A stretch of 64,000 nucleotides of DNA. Source: Phytophthora sp. 'mugwort'. Taxonomy: Eukaryota; Oomycota; Peronosporomycetes; Peronosporales; Peronosporaceae. A program made the position numbers and the translations under genes. Below are positions 9,041-20,194 of the stretch, piece by piece; position 1 is the first letter of the stretch, and each line of letters opens with the position of its first letter. Location: contig JAUCEF010000018.1 in the NCBI GenBank assembly GCA_033558025.1, forward strand, positions 2,108,001 to 2,172,000, given 5' to 3'. The notes beneath the pieces were generated by a model. That model made no database searches and was not told the DNA's origin. It saw only the letters and a program-made list of their open reading frames with translations.

Positions 9041-11092
9041 TTACTTCTCGGACAGCACGCACAACAGCTGCGGCACCACCTCGATGCGGAACGGACCCGG
9101 GCCCGCGAACACCTCGCCGTCCACATTCAGCACATCCTCAACGATCGGCTCGATCACCATGGCCTTCACCTTGTGGTAGCCTACCAGCTCCGACTTGAGG
9201 AATGTGTTGCTCAGGTAGCGAACAGCGATCTCGGCTGTTTGCATCAGGTTTCCCTTGCGGGAGTAAATGAGGTCCAGGTTGCCGTCCGATGGATGCGCAT
9301 ACTTCGTCTCGAAATACACGTTCGAGCCGCCAGCTGACGTCAGTTCCGATGTAAAGCTCTGCCACTTGCCGGCGTATTTTTCCTCGCTAGCAGGATGAAA
9401 GATGGAATCGGCGTCGCCCTTCCACTGCTTAGCGGTCGGGTCCGAGTCATCGTAGATACTACAGCGTTCCACGTGATGCTGGTCCTCTGCAGTGTCGTCC
9501 ATGATCTCGTAATACGTGCGTAGAACCTGCTCGCCCGTCTCAGCGTCCACCGGGACGTTGTCTGACAAAACATAGCTGATCTTGGCCTCATGTTTGTGCG
9601 GCGCGAGAAGGCCGCGCTTAACCTTGAGGTAGAAATATCGATGCACACCGAGCCATCGTGTGGCTTCCGACTCCACGGCGATATCCGAGCCGACGCCATA
9701 GCTTACACCTGTGCAAGCAAACTCGAGGCGAGTCGTGCCGTCTTCATTGCTGGCCTGGCACGTCATCACGTCGAGCGGGCGGATCTTGCGCTTAATAATG
9801 CAGTACACTGACGACGCGTGTGTGGGGGTGCCAACACCCTTGCCGAAGGCATTATCTGTACCGGCGCAAATGAGCGACACTGGGGTCGTGGCAACCAGAG
9901 TACGCCACACACTCTCCTCACGAGAAAACACACCGTTCATGAACTCGTTCACTGTGCCGTCGCCGCCAACAAAAACAATGGCCTCGTACTTCATATCCAA
10001 GTCAAACGCCGCACCGATGTCGCGCGCATGTCCGCTGTATTGTGTCTCCTCCACGTCGCATTGGATATTGGCGAGCTCCAGCAACGGTCTCCAATGCTCC
10101 CAGACTTTGCGTCCTCGACGTCGACCCGAGTGAGGGTTCACCACCACCTTGATGCGGCGCGTCACATTCTCCGGCACACGAGCCAGCCACTTCACAAACA
10201 ATTGCAATGAAGCCACCAGCTTAACGGCCGTCACCTCATCACCAAAACGCAGCGTCACGGTGCGGTACCGGCGCATGAGCCGGCGGTGCTCCTTGCCCTT
10301 GCCGGGCAGCATGTAGTGCACGTCCACGCTGGTTTTGCTTCCTGGCGTGAGCACTGCGGCGAGGATGTCATCCTTAGCGATCTGCACCTCCTTGGTCTTC
10401 TTGCGGAAGAGAGAAACGCGCTGGCAGTTAATCCCGTCGCGGTCCACCTCGACGGTCATGTTGCGCCAGACCGAACCGACCTGCATCTCCATCTGCGCCG
10501 TCATGATGCACTCCTCGGGGAACTCTCGAAGGCGGTGTGAATACATTTCACGCACGATCTCGCGCGCTGACGCAGCCGTTGAGAAGCGGAAGCGCACTTG
10601 ACGTTTTTCTATCGCCTCCAGTGCAGCGTCGCGTTGTGGACAGCCGGCCCAGCTCTTGGAGCGCGTCAAGCGGAGACTTGTGGGCGTCTCGCCGGCCTCG
10701 CTGCTGCTGTCATTGTCCTGCTCAAGGGCGTCTTTCTTGGACACAAGGCCTTTCAACGGTACGGCCACGGTCGAGGCTCGTCGAAAGTGGTTCTTAACCG
10801 GCGACGGCGCCGTGTACGGCGCCGGGCGGTTGGCGGCGTCCTGCAGTACGCGCTCGCGCACCTCACGTAGGCGGTCGCGGTCTTCGCCTGTAAGCGCCTC
10901 GCCGTCGCTGCTGACGACCGTTGCGCTCGATAGCCGCTTGGTCTTGACGGCAGCCAGCTCGTCGTCATCCTCGTCGCTGTCGTCCATTGCCGGTTGCAGC
11001 TCGCAGAACAGTTCGTTCTCGTCCTCAATAATCTTCACGGGCCCGACATCCTCGGGCTCGTCGTCCCTAGTACGCGTCGCTAGCACCGCCAT
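9041..11092 (-). CDS. Sphingosine kinase / diacylglycerol kinase-like lipid kinase
   Basis: An intronless 683-residue frame starting at the ATG at 11090-11092. Residues 1-195 are acidic and disordered, with Ser-rich patches. Residues about 200-305 look like a PH-type module, as in many protist sphingosine kinases. The DAGK catalytic domain begins near 313 with VVVNPHSGRRRG and contains the nucleotide-binding signature GGDGTVNE (376-383), followed by a CAGTDNAFG segment. The C-terminal lobe (about 480-683) has the beta-rich fold typical of the family. Such enzymes phosphorylate sphingoid bases or diacylglycerol using ATP; the sequence alone does not settle which substrate. The key glycine-rich loop is intact, so the enzyme is probably active. 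No membrane segment or signal peptide is visible. Confidence 0.9.
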   Translation of the reverse strand: MAVLATRTRDDEPEDVGPVKIIEDENELFCELQPAMDDSDEDDDELAAVKTKRLSSATVVSSDGEALTGEDRDRLREVRERVLQDAANRPAPYTAPSPVKNHFRRASTVAVPLKGLVSKKDALEQDNDSSSEAGETPTSLRLTRSKSWAGCPQRDAALEAIEKRQVRFRFSTAASAREIVREMYSHRLREFPEECIMTAQMEMQVGSVWRNMTVEVDRDGINCQRVSLFRKKTKEVQIAKDDILAAVLTPGSKTSVDVHYMLPGKGKEHRRLMRRYRTVTLRFGDEVTAVKLVASLQLFVKWLARVPENVTRRIKVVVNPHSGRRRGRKVWEHWRPLLELANIQCDVEETQYSGHARDIGAAFDLDMKYEAIVFVGGDGTVNEFMNGVFSREESVWRTLVATTPVSLICAGTDNAFGKGVGTPTHASSVYCIIKRKIRPLDVMTCQASNEDGTTRLEFACTGVSYGVGSDIAVESEATRWLGVHRYFYLKVKRGLLAPHKHEAKISYVLSDNVPVDAETGEQVLRTYYEIMDDTAEDQHHVERCSIYDDSDPTAKQWKGDADSIFHPASEEKYAGKWQSFTSELTSAGGSNVYFETKYAHPSDGNLDLIYSRKGNLMQTAEIAVRYLSNTFLKSELVGYHKVKAMVIEPIVEDVLNVDGEVFAGPGPFRIEVVPQLLCVLSEK

Positions 11093-13065
11093 GACTTACG
11101 GGATTGCTGGTAGAGTTTTGGTGTATGCTATCTCCTGGCTGGTAAATACGCGAATGAACGAACTTGCCGGCCGGAAAAAGCTGATTGCGCTGCGGCGGAA
11201 GTTGCAGTCAGCTCTTGTGGACCTCATGCGGCAACGTAGGTATACCCATTACAGGGGTCTAAAGAATATATAGTAAAATTGCCTTTCATTGATATATTTT
11301 GATGTGCAATAAAGAAGGAAAATTCCATTGGCTAGTGAATCTTGCGAAAAGTGTATGTTGGCATCATCAGGCGCATGAAAAGAACGGCATGACCCATTTG
11401 GAGTGTCTATTTTCTCGTGAGTGATGTCTGCGGGACGCGCGCCGTGATCGCCATGATCGAATTGTGCGAAGTCAACCGCGGGTACAACTAGAACGTCCCC
11501 GATCGTTGTCCAGCGCTGCATGCGCGACGGTTTCCAACATCGCCATTGTATAATGATTTGATTTCAGATGTGCGTTGGAAAGCCAGCGAACGCTACTAAC
11601 AGCAAACGCGCGTTCGGGGCCGCAGATTTTACAGGTGTCAGCTTGTCTCGACAAGAACGATGCGGCTACAATATTAGTTGCTAGTTGCTGGCAGCAAGCG
11701 AGATGGCAGGAATCTGCTGGTGGACGACGAGCAGACTTATAGGTCACCAACAACTTCAACCACAAGAGAAGTAGCGGATTACGGGTCGCGGTGACAATAA
11801 TTGAGCGCGTTAACAAGCGTTTCATCGGGTACGCCGGTCGATAGAGCTATTGTCGAGTTTCTTAAACAACCCACTGAACGCTTTGTTTCCCAGACATTGA
11901 TGTCACTTAGCTACTCATAATAAATTATTGTGGTGATATCTTCGGATGAAGCAGTGGGCATTGCTGTTCGTGGCACCAACCAATTGTCTTGGCGACTTGC
12001 TCGATACTGTAATGGCGGGCGCAATGCATTCTGTATGGCATAAATGGGTATTTTTGACCCATTATTCCCGCTGCCCCGTTGCGGGATTACGGGCGCCGAT
12101 TGCGCCAGCGAAAAAGTGTGGACCGCTAAACTTTGGGCTCACTGCCCAGTATGCCACGGTCCCATATGCAAAGCTGTTAGCCTGCGCTGTATTACATGTA
12201 TTAGCGCGTCGCTACTACATGTACAATAGCTTTTCCTAAGCGACCCAGACTAGCCAGGAGCACAAGCATCGTTTTTTTTGCTGTTTGTCTTTCGAGGCGC
12301 TTGCTTTCCGTCCACCACTGCCGTCCGACCTAGGGCCCGCCTCAGGTCCAGTGGTTCTTGACGTGGCAGAGACCGCTCATGTCACGGGGAAATGCAAGTC
12401 GGCGCTGCATCAGCCAGTTCCGCCCGCGATGGCTTGATCCGGGACACGCGGACATGAGTTGCAAGAGCGTAGCCTTCACCAATTAATAATTGACTGGTGA
12501 AGGCTACGCTTTAGCAGTTATTGGGTAGGCGTCGTCATGAGTTTACGCCAATTACGGGATGCTACCTCGAAGAAAACGCGATCCGGTCTTCGCTGCCTGG
12601 ACTTCGAGCGCGCATCGCGCGTAGCCGACAAATACGCTGCTGCGGGGGCGGTATGCAAGCAATCGGTCGTAGTACCTACCTGAGAAGGATGGAATGCAGG
12701 CCGGAAGACCTCACGAGAGTCATCGTCTTCACCTTGGGGATGACGTTTGCGAAAAAGCAATGGCTGCTGCTCTTACACCTTCGAAGGGCTGTACGTCATG
12801 GTTGCATGGTTGTAGTAAGTTGCGCCACACACATCAAACCTGTTGGCTATAATATAGGTACCCTCCCCATTGGTACTATGGCGGCTCCTGCATCTATCAC
12901 ACACAAGAGGATGGTTTGTACAATGCATCACCGGACTACCGGTAACCGTAAGACAAGAATGTGCATAATTGCCGTCATAAAGCGCGGCTGGGCATCGTCT
13001 CTCTTTTAACGTACATCACAAGATATCGTTTGTCACCCTCTTGGGCGATCCGCACGGACCTGCAC
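11093..13065. other. Intergenic region upstream of lipid-kinase gene
   Basis: About 2 kb with no supported gene. It contains the promoter of the leftward lipid-kinase gene and the 3' flank of the leftward DHHC gene. The one clear structure is the perfect hairpin at 12466-12510, listed separately. Open frames here have no domain signature. Confidence 0.55.
12466..12510. repeat. Perfect 16-bp inverted repeat (hairpin)
   Basis: AGCGTAGCCTTCACCA at 12466-12481 is exactly reverse-complemented at 12495-12510, with an AT-rich 13-nt loop. No coding frame crosses it. It may be a solo MITE-type palindrome or a structured RNA; the sequence does not say which. Confidence 0.9.
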
Positions 13066-14182
13066 TCAGCAGATCTCGCCGTCCTCTGGACGGCACCGAA
13101 AGCCCTGCACAATCTCCACGTCGTGGAGCGCGCGCCGCTCGGGCGGAGGAGAAAGCCAGGACGCCCGCATGCCGTCCGTCCCGCAGATCACGCTCAGATG
13201 CCGCTCCAGTCTCGACGTCGATTTGTCGCCTCCGCGGCGAGCCGCAAGCTGGTCGGCGATCAGCGTGAACAGCGGATCTTGATAAATATTAAACAGCTCC
13301 ATGGCCAGCATAAGCGAGCAGAAGAGTCCAAACACGGCCGCGGCAGCGAGGATCCAGCCGCCGAGCTTGCCTGGGAACTGGTCGTTCTGTAGCCCGCACG
13401 AATACTTGCCGCGCGAGCATAGAGCGTACTGCATCAGTACCAGCAGCGCCGCCTGTACGCTCGTGGCCGTCACGTACAGCAGCAGCAACAGGAACGCCTT
13501 CTGGTTGCCAATGCCCACGCAGTTGTTCACCCACGGACTGCCGGCAGCACACAACAATAATATTGTTAGTCAAAGAATGTCATTGCATTGTCACCCCGCC
13601 GCCTCTTACCAGTGATGATCTTGCAGAACAATGCATCGCTCACAAGTGTGGCAGTGTGTCGCCCTGTACAACCCAAGAGAGCGTCAGATTCAGAGATTCA
13701 GCAAACATTCACTTCCCATAGCTAACACACCTAGTTGGGCGGTAGATCTCGCACTCGTCGCAGTAGATAAACAGCGAGCCGTCGTCCTCGCACTCCTCGT
13801 ACTCGTTCAGCGGCATCTCTTCTTCAACCTCTTCCACGTCGTCATCGGTCCCCCCGCTTTGTTCGTCACCTTCGAGAGGCGTCAACCCCTTAATCTTGTA
13901 CGGTACTGTGCCGGGATTGCTGGTGAGCACCACGACGTGGCACCAGAGGCACATGCCGAAGAGCCCCGTGAACCAGACGCCCTCGGTCGCCCCCATGGGC
14001 GAGAGCAGCCCCACCCACTGTGAGATGGACGTGAGCACCGCCACCAGCAGGCCACAGACCAGCGACCACGCGAACAACGCGACTATGAGGCCTGCCGGGT
14101 CCCATACGAACCACAGCGAGCGATGGCGCGCGAGCACGCGGCCGCCTCGATCACTACATCGCGACGGCATGGAGATTTGCAT
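13066..14182 (-). CDS. DHHC-type protein S-palmitoyltransferase (three exons)
   Basis: Exons 14182-13731, 13663-13610 and 13537-13066, about 325 residues. Intron 1 (13730-13664, 67 bp) and intron 2 (13609-13538, 72 bp, donor GTAAGA) both have GT...CAG ends and keep frame. The upstream in-frame start at 14266 is GTG; ATG at 14182 or 14170 is more likely. Two hydrophobic segments precede an acidic loop. The joined exons then build a complete DHHC cysteine-rich domain: CDECEIYRP, HCHTCERC, then DHHCPWVNNCVG, with the DHHC cysteine split by intron 2. Two more membrane segments follow, giving the standard four-helix topology. The enzyme is predicted to transfer palmitate to cysteines of membrane-associated proteins, probably at Golgi or plasma membrane. 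The 54-bp middle exon carries the heart of the zinc-binding motif. All zinc and catalytic residues are present. Confidence 0.93.
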
Positions 14183-15128
14183 TGACGATAGAGATACTCT
14201 TTTTGGACAATACACTCTTTTCGGGACACACTGTAGCACGTTCTTGACAAGAGCTTCTTGTGACACGACCTCTTGTCACGTTTGCAGACAAGGACGGACG
14301 GGGCTATACAATATTATACATAAGTAATGCAGGGAGAGCAGTATTAATAAGACAGAGAATGACGAGCTACATCGCATTAGCTAAACAAAGAGCCCACGAT
14401 GCAAGACATCATGATGTGTACATGTAACACTATTAATAGGCCGAGTGACTTGTTGCCGACAGTATTGGTACCGGTAGTGGTATAATAGCACTGTACCACT
14501 AAGGCGGTAGTTCGCTGCGCCTTCCTCCGAAACAGATGTGGATGCACACCCATACTAGTAGCTCGGAGCTTGCAGACATCGTGGTGGCTCGACCTGCTTC
14601 GAATAAGGTCGGATATTATAGTGCAAACTTTGCTCTGCAAAGGCAGTTTGGCTGCGGCATCGAGGCGGCATACACATACAGTACTGTATCGCTTGCCGAT
14701 ATTGATGACGATGGCTACATCGAAAACCACAGTAGTAAGTTGTCAGTAGTCACCTGACATGTATCGCATCGCATTTCACCGTTTATAGCATACTGTAGTG
14801 ACATGTACCTTGATAAACCACAAATTTAACACTTAATCTAAAAGGTTATTAGATGTGTCGTTCTTCTTCAAAAGATCAACTTTACTGTACTTCCACTGTC
14901 CACAGTCTTTGTCCACAGTCGACCACCGTCTCCGACTCCACGACGAGCACATCCAATTCATTTGTCTGCGCTCGACACCAGCAGGCAGGGCAGAGGGCCT
15001 TGCAAGGCAGACCAGGGCAATCTCCATCAGCGTCTCTCCGTCCAGGCAGTCACTTACGAGTTAACTTGTTGACCAAGTGAATGTTGAGTTAGTCGCTCGC
15101 AGTTATTGACGTGTTTGTCGTCTGTCAC
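14183..15128. other. Divergent promoter region between DHHC and BT1 genes
   Basis: About 0.95 kb separating two divergently transcribed genes; it must contain both promoters. No conserved element was assigned with confidence. No supported gene lies inside. Confidence 0.6.
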
Positions 15129-16895
15129 ATGGCGTCGCTCTCCTTGTCGTCCGGCATTTGGCTCAAGAGCTGCTCGTCGCTGTCCATGTCGTTGTCGCCC
15201 GACTCGCTCTCGATGAGCATGGATTCGTTGCCCCCGGATCTGTTCGCGCTACCGCCCGACCCGTTCGTAGTAGGGGAGCGTCGGGAGTACGGCTTCTACG
15301 GCCTCGAGCCGGATGGAGCGCTGCGGCCCGGGGGTCAGGTGACTCTCTTGACACGAAGGACGACAGGATTATTACTCAACTACGCGGGCATTGGCGCGCT
15401 CTACGGCGGCATCAATAGCCTTATTGTGCCCTTCTTCAGCAACTACCTGCAGTTGCAGCAGTACCAGGTCCGAGCGGCGTCGACCGTTCTCAACACGGCG
15501 TGGATTTTCAAGGCTTTTGGCGGGTTGTTGACCGACAGTTTGAGAATCTGCGGTTACAGGAGGAAACCCTATTTGATTTTTGGATGGCTGCTGAGTTTCG
15601 CGAGTCTCCTGTACCTCGGAGCGTCGGAAATGCCCCGAGCGGGGGAGACTGAGGCAGCGTGGAGATACGTTTTCTTCCTGACGCTGGGAACGGTCGGGTA
15701 CTTCTTGGCGAATGTCGCGGCGGATGCCATTGTGGTGGAGATCGCCCAGCGGGAGCCATTACCGACTCGAGGACATACACAAGTGTCTATTTACGCTGCG
15801 CGAATGGTTGGAGCGATCATTATGGATTTATTTGTGACGGGCATGCTGAATGGATCGACGAATGGAGGCAGTTTTTCGTCGTCGGTGGACTTGAATCAGG
15901 TTGTGTTGGTGCTGGCAGCGTGCTCGGTGGTCCCGCTTGTGGGCTCCATTTGGTTTTTGCGTGAAGACCCAATAGCACAAACTGTACCGGTTTTTTCCTT
16001 CTCCGATGTTGTCTCGTGCCCCATAGTGTCGCGACGCCACCAGCCAGATACAGCTCCTCTTGACCCGCCGCTGGATTTTGGCGACCGCTGCCGGCTCATA
16101 TGGAGACTCATTCAAAGCCGTGCGATGTGGCAGTTCCTGATGTTCGAGCTTATGGCGAGCTTTTGCCTGACAATCGACTCGAATGCTGTCCCGGCGATTG
16201 AAGCGAACTGGGTTGATGTGGACACTTGGTCGAAAAAGATCGCGCTCGCAGTGTGGAGTGTAGCGTTTATTGGAGGCTTGTTTGCAACCCGACGCTTCTT
16301 TTTGCGCGGATCATGGGGCCATCTCTATTGTGGTGCGACTCTCTGGGTAGTGGGGGTCGACGTTGTCACCGTGGCGTGTACAGTGTTTGACGTGGCACGA
16401 ACTCGGAGCTTCTGGCTGTACATGCAGGTGCTCGCAGCACCGGCCGTTGCACTGCGATTCCTAGTTCAGTTGTTTCCGATCGTAGAGCTTGCCCCGCGTG
16501 GAATTGAGGGCACCACATACGGTTTGGTGATTTCATTTCGTAATATGGCGATCCCGTTGGGCACCACGGTATTTAAAACCATTGATTCGTACTTCTCAGT
16601 CTCGGACGAGGACGTGCATCGTGACTCCGACTCAACTCGGTTACAAATCACCTACACGTACCTTATTGCGTGGGCATTTCAGCTCACGAGTCTCGCATTC
16701 ATCGGTCTGCTTCCACGCCAAAAACTCGAGGTTCAGCAACTACGGTATTATGGAGGTTACAGTACTTCGGGAGGGTGGCTCGTGGTCATCCTACTTTTCA
16801 GTGTGCTTATTTACGTGACGACCACGAACGTCTTGTCACTTTTTAAGACGACATCTTGTCTTCGAATGGTTGGTGGCACAGGATGTGGAAGTTGA
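15129..16895 (+). CDS. BT1-family folate/biopterin transporter (MFS)
   Basis: An intronless protein of about 588 residues. The first in-frame start (15111) is GTG, so the ATG at 15129 is chosen. After a Ser/Pro-rich cytoplasmic N-terminus comes GLEPDG and then about twelve hydrophobic segments from residue 80 to the end. Family-typical stretches are GIGALYGGINSLIVPFFSNY, WIFKAFGGLLTDSLRICGYR and RKPYLIFGWLLSFAS. The BT1 family imports folates or biopterin in kinetoplastids, plants and oomycetes, and is expanded in oomycetes; the exact substrate here cannot be read off. The length is normal and no break is visible. It is transcribed away from the DHHC gene. Confidence 0.9.
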   Translation: MASLSLSSGIWLKSCSSLSMSLSPDSLSMSMDSLPPDLFALPPDPFVVGERREYGFYGLEPDGALRPGGQVTLLTRRTTGLLLNYAGIGALYGGINSLIVPFFSNYLQLQQYQVRAASTVLNTAWIFKAFGGLLTDSLRICGYRRKPYLIFGWLLSFASLLYLGASEMPRAGETEAAWRYVFFLTLGTVGYFLANVAADAIVVEIAQREPLPTRGHTQVSIYAARMVGAIIMDLFVTGMLNGSTNGGSFSSSVDLNQVVLVLAACSVVPLVGSIWFLREDPIAQTVPVFSFSDVVSCPIVSRRHQPDTAPLDPPLDFGDRCRLIWRLIQSRAMWQFLMFELMASFCLTIDSNAVPAIEANWVDVDTWSKKIALAVWSVAFIGGLFATRRFFLRGSWGHLYCGATLWVVGVDVVTVACTVFDVARTRSFWLYMQVLAAPAVALRFLVQLFPIVELAPRGIEGTTYGLVISFRNMAIPLGTTVFKTIDSYFSVSDEDVHRDSDSTRLQITYTYLIAWAFQLTSLAFIGLLPRQKLEVQQLRYYGGYSTSGGWLVVILLFSVLIYVTTTNVLSLFKTTSCLRMVGGTGCGS

Positions 16896-17803
16896 GGAAA
16901 TGGACAAGTGAATAAAATGATCCACAAAGCTGTCGGATCATCGTTACCGGTACTTATCGGTACTACCAAGACGTGGAGGAGTACAAGCTAGGAACCAACC
17001 GCGTACAACAACGTCAGGGCAATACTTGAAAGGCGTGTGAGATGAAGTCTGCTCCAGTATGACACTTTTTTTAATGTAAGCAGTGTGGCTAAAGGTGACT
17101 AGTGTTTTGTGTGCTGATGGTTATGCTTTCTTAGACAACGCACTAGAAGAGTCCAGGTAGTCATTTGTGTGTAGCAAAACTTATTAAAATAGCAGCCTTA
17201 TTTTTAACCTGTGCGTTAGTGCCTCAGAGCCATTCCATAATGCTCCATCATGCTATCTAGAACTAGATGTCCACCAACGTTGTTGGAAAGGGGCTGTCCA
17301 TAATGTGCAGAGCGCATCAAGAACTCGCCCCCCCCCCCCCCCCCGCCCATATGAAGAGCATCTAGGGCGCCTAGCGGCACAGGCCTCCTAAAGTACCAGA
17401 ATGCGAGTGTGATGAACCCGAAGAGCCATGCATTCACGATCCATTAACCAGAGTTGCCAGTGACGGAACTTCTCAATCTACTGTAAAACCTGGAATAGTG
17501 CCCCACGTGAAATAGTGCCCCACGTGAAATAGTGCCCCATGTAAGCTAACGTAGTGCCCCGCGGAGCAGTATCGCAGATTTTACAGTACAATATTGGACG
17601 TTGTCTATATCTGCCCTCATAATCACCATCCTTACGACCTTACCCCAGCCTAGCCCCATGAATAATGGCGATTCCCTCAGCGCACAGCCTTTCTAACCCT
17701 ATATATACTTCTTATCACAGATGGGGGTGTTTAATGTCTTTTTGAGCTAAGAACGCTTATAGTATAAACCAAATGCGAAGCAAAACCTTATCTGTAAATG
17801 TCT
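16896..17803. other. Intergenic region at the start of repeat island 1
   Basis: No supported gene. It contains the 3' flank of the transporter gene, a run of 16 C at about 17329-17344 and a 110-bp mini-element at 17479-17588, listed separately. The right end merges into the truncated 3' end of a copia element. Confidence 0.55.
17479..17588. repeat. 110-bp mini-element with 10-bp TIRs and internal tandem repeat
   Basis: TACTGTAAAA at 17479-17488 is inverted as TTTTACAGTA at 17579-17588. Inside, a 17-bp unit (AATAGTGCCCCACGTGA) occurs three times head to tail (17494-17544), the third copy diverged, followed by another GTAGTGCCCCGCG. The CACGTG core is also a G-box-like palindrome. No coding potential. 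Confidence 0.7.
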
Positions 17804-18605
17804 TTAAAGTCCGATCTTGGCACTATTGTGATGTTTACGGCGTCCCGGTGCTACAGGGACGTGTAGGTAGGCCAGCGAGCCGAATTTCCGGATGTGATGC
17901 ATGTCCGGCTTGATGCCACAAATCATTTCGTACGGAATTCCTTGTGTACCCTGTTGTACACACGGTTCTTCACGTACGCTGCGTTGCGTAGTGCCTCGGG
18001 CCAAAGGCTACGCAGGAAGCCTGCCTGCAGCATCGCAGCTTTAGTCATCTCCACTAATGATTGATGCTTGCGTTCACAAAGGTTCAACTGAGAGATCTTG
18101 GGTCCAACTCGTACATGCTCAATCCCCTGTGATGCGTACCAGTCAGTCAATGCGCTGTTGACAAACTCGCCGCCTTTCTCTGTCAGTACCTGCTTCACCT
18201 CGTACGATACCCCACTCCGATCCCGGCCAGCTTGCCGTTCAGCCCAGAGTATGTACTCCTTAAGGTGATTGTTCACCGCTGTGTTCGACTTCGACGTCAA
18301 TAACTTCACCATCACAAAATGTGAATATCCATCCAAGATTACCAGGACAGCTTCGTATCGAGTGCCATTCGACTTACTTGGGATTAGAGGTCAGCGTACA
18401 CAACCTGATTTGGTCTATTTAGAACTCGATCAAGTTTCTTCTGACGCTTCTTTCTCTTTTGCTTTCCAGATGACATGCGTCGCACGTGTCTATTCGACGT
18501 CTCGTGATCATCATACCCCGCACTAACCTTTATCAACCATCGTCTTAAGGTACTGTGAGCATGTGTGACAAAGTCGCTCATGCCTAAGTGACAATGTACC
18601 CACAC
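17804..18605 (-). pseudogene. copia integrase fragment
   Basis: GAG-pre-integrase HLGMSDF is followed by an HRRM-type Cys/His remnant, then an rve core in another frame: MDGYSHFVMVKLLTSKS (first catalytic Asp) and LTEKGGEFVNSALTDWY (second Asp position replaced by Glu in KGGEF context, as usual motif is DxGGEF). A third frame continues with a FGSLAYLHVP segment typical of the integrase C-terminal side. At least two frameshifts separate the pieces, so no integrase can be made. Confidence 0.8.
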
Positions 18606-18879
18606 CTTCAGCCACTGTGTAATTGCACACTGCTCGATTTTCTGGGCCTAGATTCAAACTTCCCGGGATAGAAGGATGTGTTTCATGAAATCCCCAAGTG
18701 GCGTCTTACTGCGTCGTGACCATCACTGTTCTACCTTTGATCATGACGTAGAAGTTCATCGTCGCAGGATCAAAAGAAAAACCAAACCCTTGGTCACGTG
18801 CAAACCCAGGTAAAAATAACCCAAACTCCGCGTCGGGTACGTAAACCGTCGTCAATGTATACCACATTTTGCTCACCTT

Positions 18880-19040
18880 CGAATTGCCACAGTTCCAATC
18901 CCAGCAATGCGCGACGCTAAGTGCGGTGTCACGCCATGCACACTCTGCATGTCAGTTGAGCCCTCCGTAAATGACACAAAATACGATCGATCTCCAATCA
19001 CATGTAAGTTAGATGCTGTGTCGAAATACCACCAGTAACT
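18880..19040 (-). pseudogene. copia aspartic protease fragment
   Basis: The minus strand encodes WYFDTASNLHVIGDRSYF, matching the copia protease active-site region (usually a D-S/T-G/A motif). It is isolated by stops on both sides. Position between the zinc knuckle and integrase agrees with copia order. Confidence 0.75.
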
Positions 19041-19495
19041 TCTTGGTTCGTTGATGCTCCTTAATCTACCGCCACATTCGCTGCGGCTGGGTCATCAACC
19101 ACTTCTTCTCCAGCACTTCCTGCATGAATTTACTGCAGCTCCTGCTTCAACTTGCTGTTCGCCTGCAGCATTATTTATCTGCTGGTTAGTCACCACACCG
19201 GAGACGATGTTTAAAATCTTCTGCACTGCGTACATGATTCAATGGTACGTCATTAACCATACGATTCGTTGTAGCCTGACGAATCGTACCGTTTCCCCGC
19301 GGCTTACGTTTCTGGTCAGAGCTGACAAAATCGCTCTGCTTCTTCGCCTTCTCTGGGCAGTTTACTTTATGTGATCTGGACTATCACAAATAAAACAAGT
19401 CCGAGGTTTCTCCTTTGATTTGCCTTGGTGACTACCTTTTCCGTGGTCACCACCTTTTCACCTTTACGCTTTTGGTCGCCGCGTTTTCCACTACG

Positions 19496-20194
19496 CTAGT
19501 TTCGGAATTCACTCTGTCGAGGTGCGGCAGCACGAATTAACTCGCCAACTTTGTTTGGTGTGTACGAGTTTGGATCTGCTCCGTAACGATTTGACGATTT
19601 CAAATTTTCAAACTCAGTCTGATATGGTAAGCTCTCGAGCATCATCTCAACCATGTCCAATCCTCGGTTATACTTAAAATTCTTCAACTCTGTTCGTATA
19701 CTGAACATCTTGCAAAGGTGGAGGTTTTTTGCTTCTTCTCCCAGCGATAGTTTCATTTGCCAAAGCTCACTCACTAAGCGACGAATCATGTAGGCGCTAG
19801 TCGCTTCACTCTGTTTGCCTTCAAACAGGTCGCACAGCTCTGCCCACATCTCCGATCCGGTCTTCTTGTCGCTTATCTGTTGGAGAATCTCCGGTGGCAC
19901 GGACGTCCCTATCATGCGATTGACCTTGATTGGCTTAAGATTGAACTCCGCATGCTTCTCCGCAGTAGCGGTCTGAAGCACCGCTGCAGTTAACGTGCCA
20001 TCTGCGACGTCCTTCAGCTGGTTCTCTTCAAACACAGTCAGCATGGCCCACTTATAGATCTGCCAATCCTTGCCGTCCCAATTCTTCGGCACTCCATCGC
20101 TGGTGTACTTCATCGGCTTTGACATTTTCGATTCCGACGAATTCCCGTACTTTCGGCTTAACCCTATTGGAACTTCCACCGGCTCCAGGCGCAT
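19496..20194 (-). pseudogene. copia gag fragment
   Basis: A 232-residue open frame from an ATG. It has the UBN2/copia gag pattern: WKMAMxxV-like WAMLTVFEENQLKDVADG near the start, a SGSEMWAEL-type segment (KKTGSEMWAELCDLFEG) and a C-terminal hydrophilic tail. The frame stops before the zinc knuckle. That knuckle lies further left (about 19375-19330, CFICDSPDHIK then a one-base shift to NC), so the original gag was longer and is now broken by a stop and a frameshift. It forms the capsid-like shell of copia particles in intact elements. Confidence 0.85.

Noticed and set aside
10656..11273. Rightward 205-residue frame
   Set aside because: Antisense shadow of the lipid-kinase N-terminus.
14264..14266. 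Longer N-terminus for the DHHC protein
   Set aside because: The upstream start is GTG; ATG codons follow at 14182 and 14170.
17329..17344. C16 run as a functional element
   Set aside because: Homopolymer; probably slippage or assembly noise.
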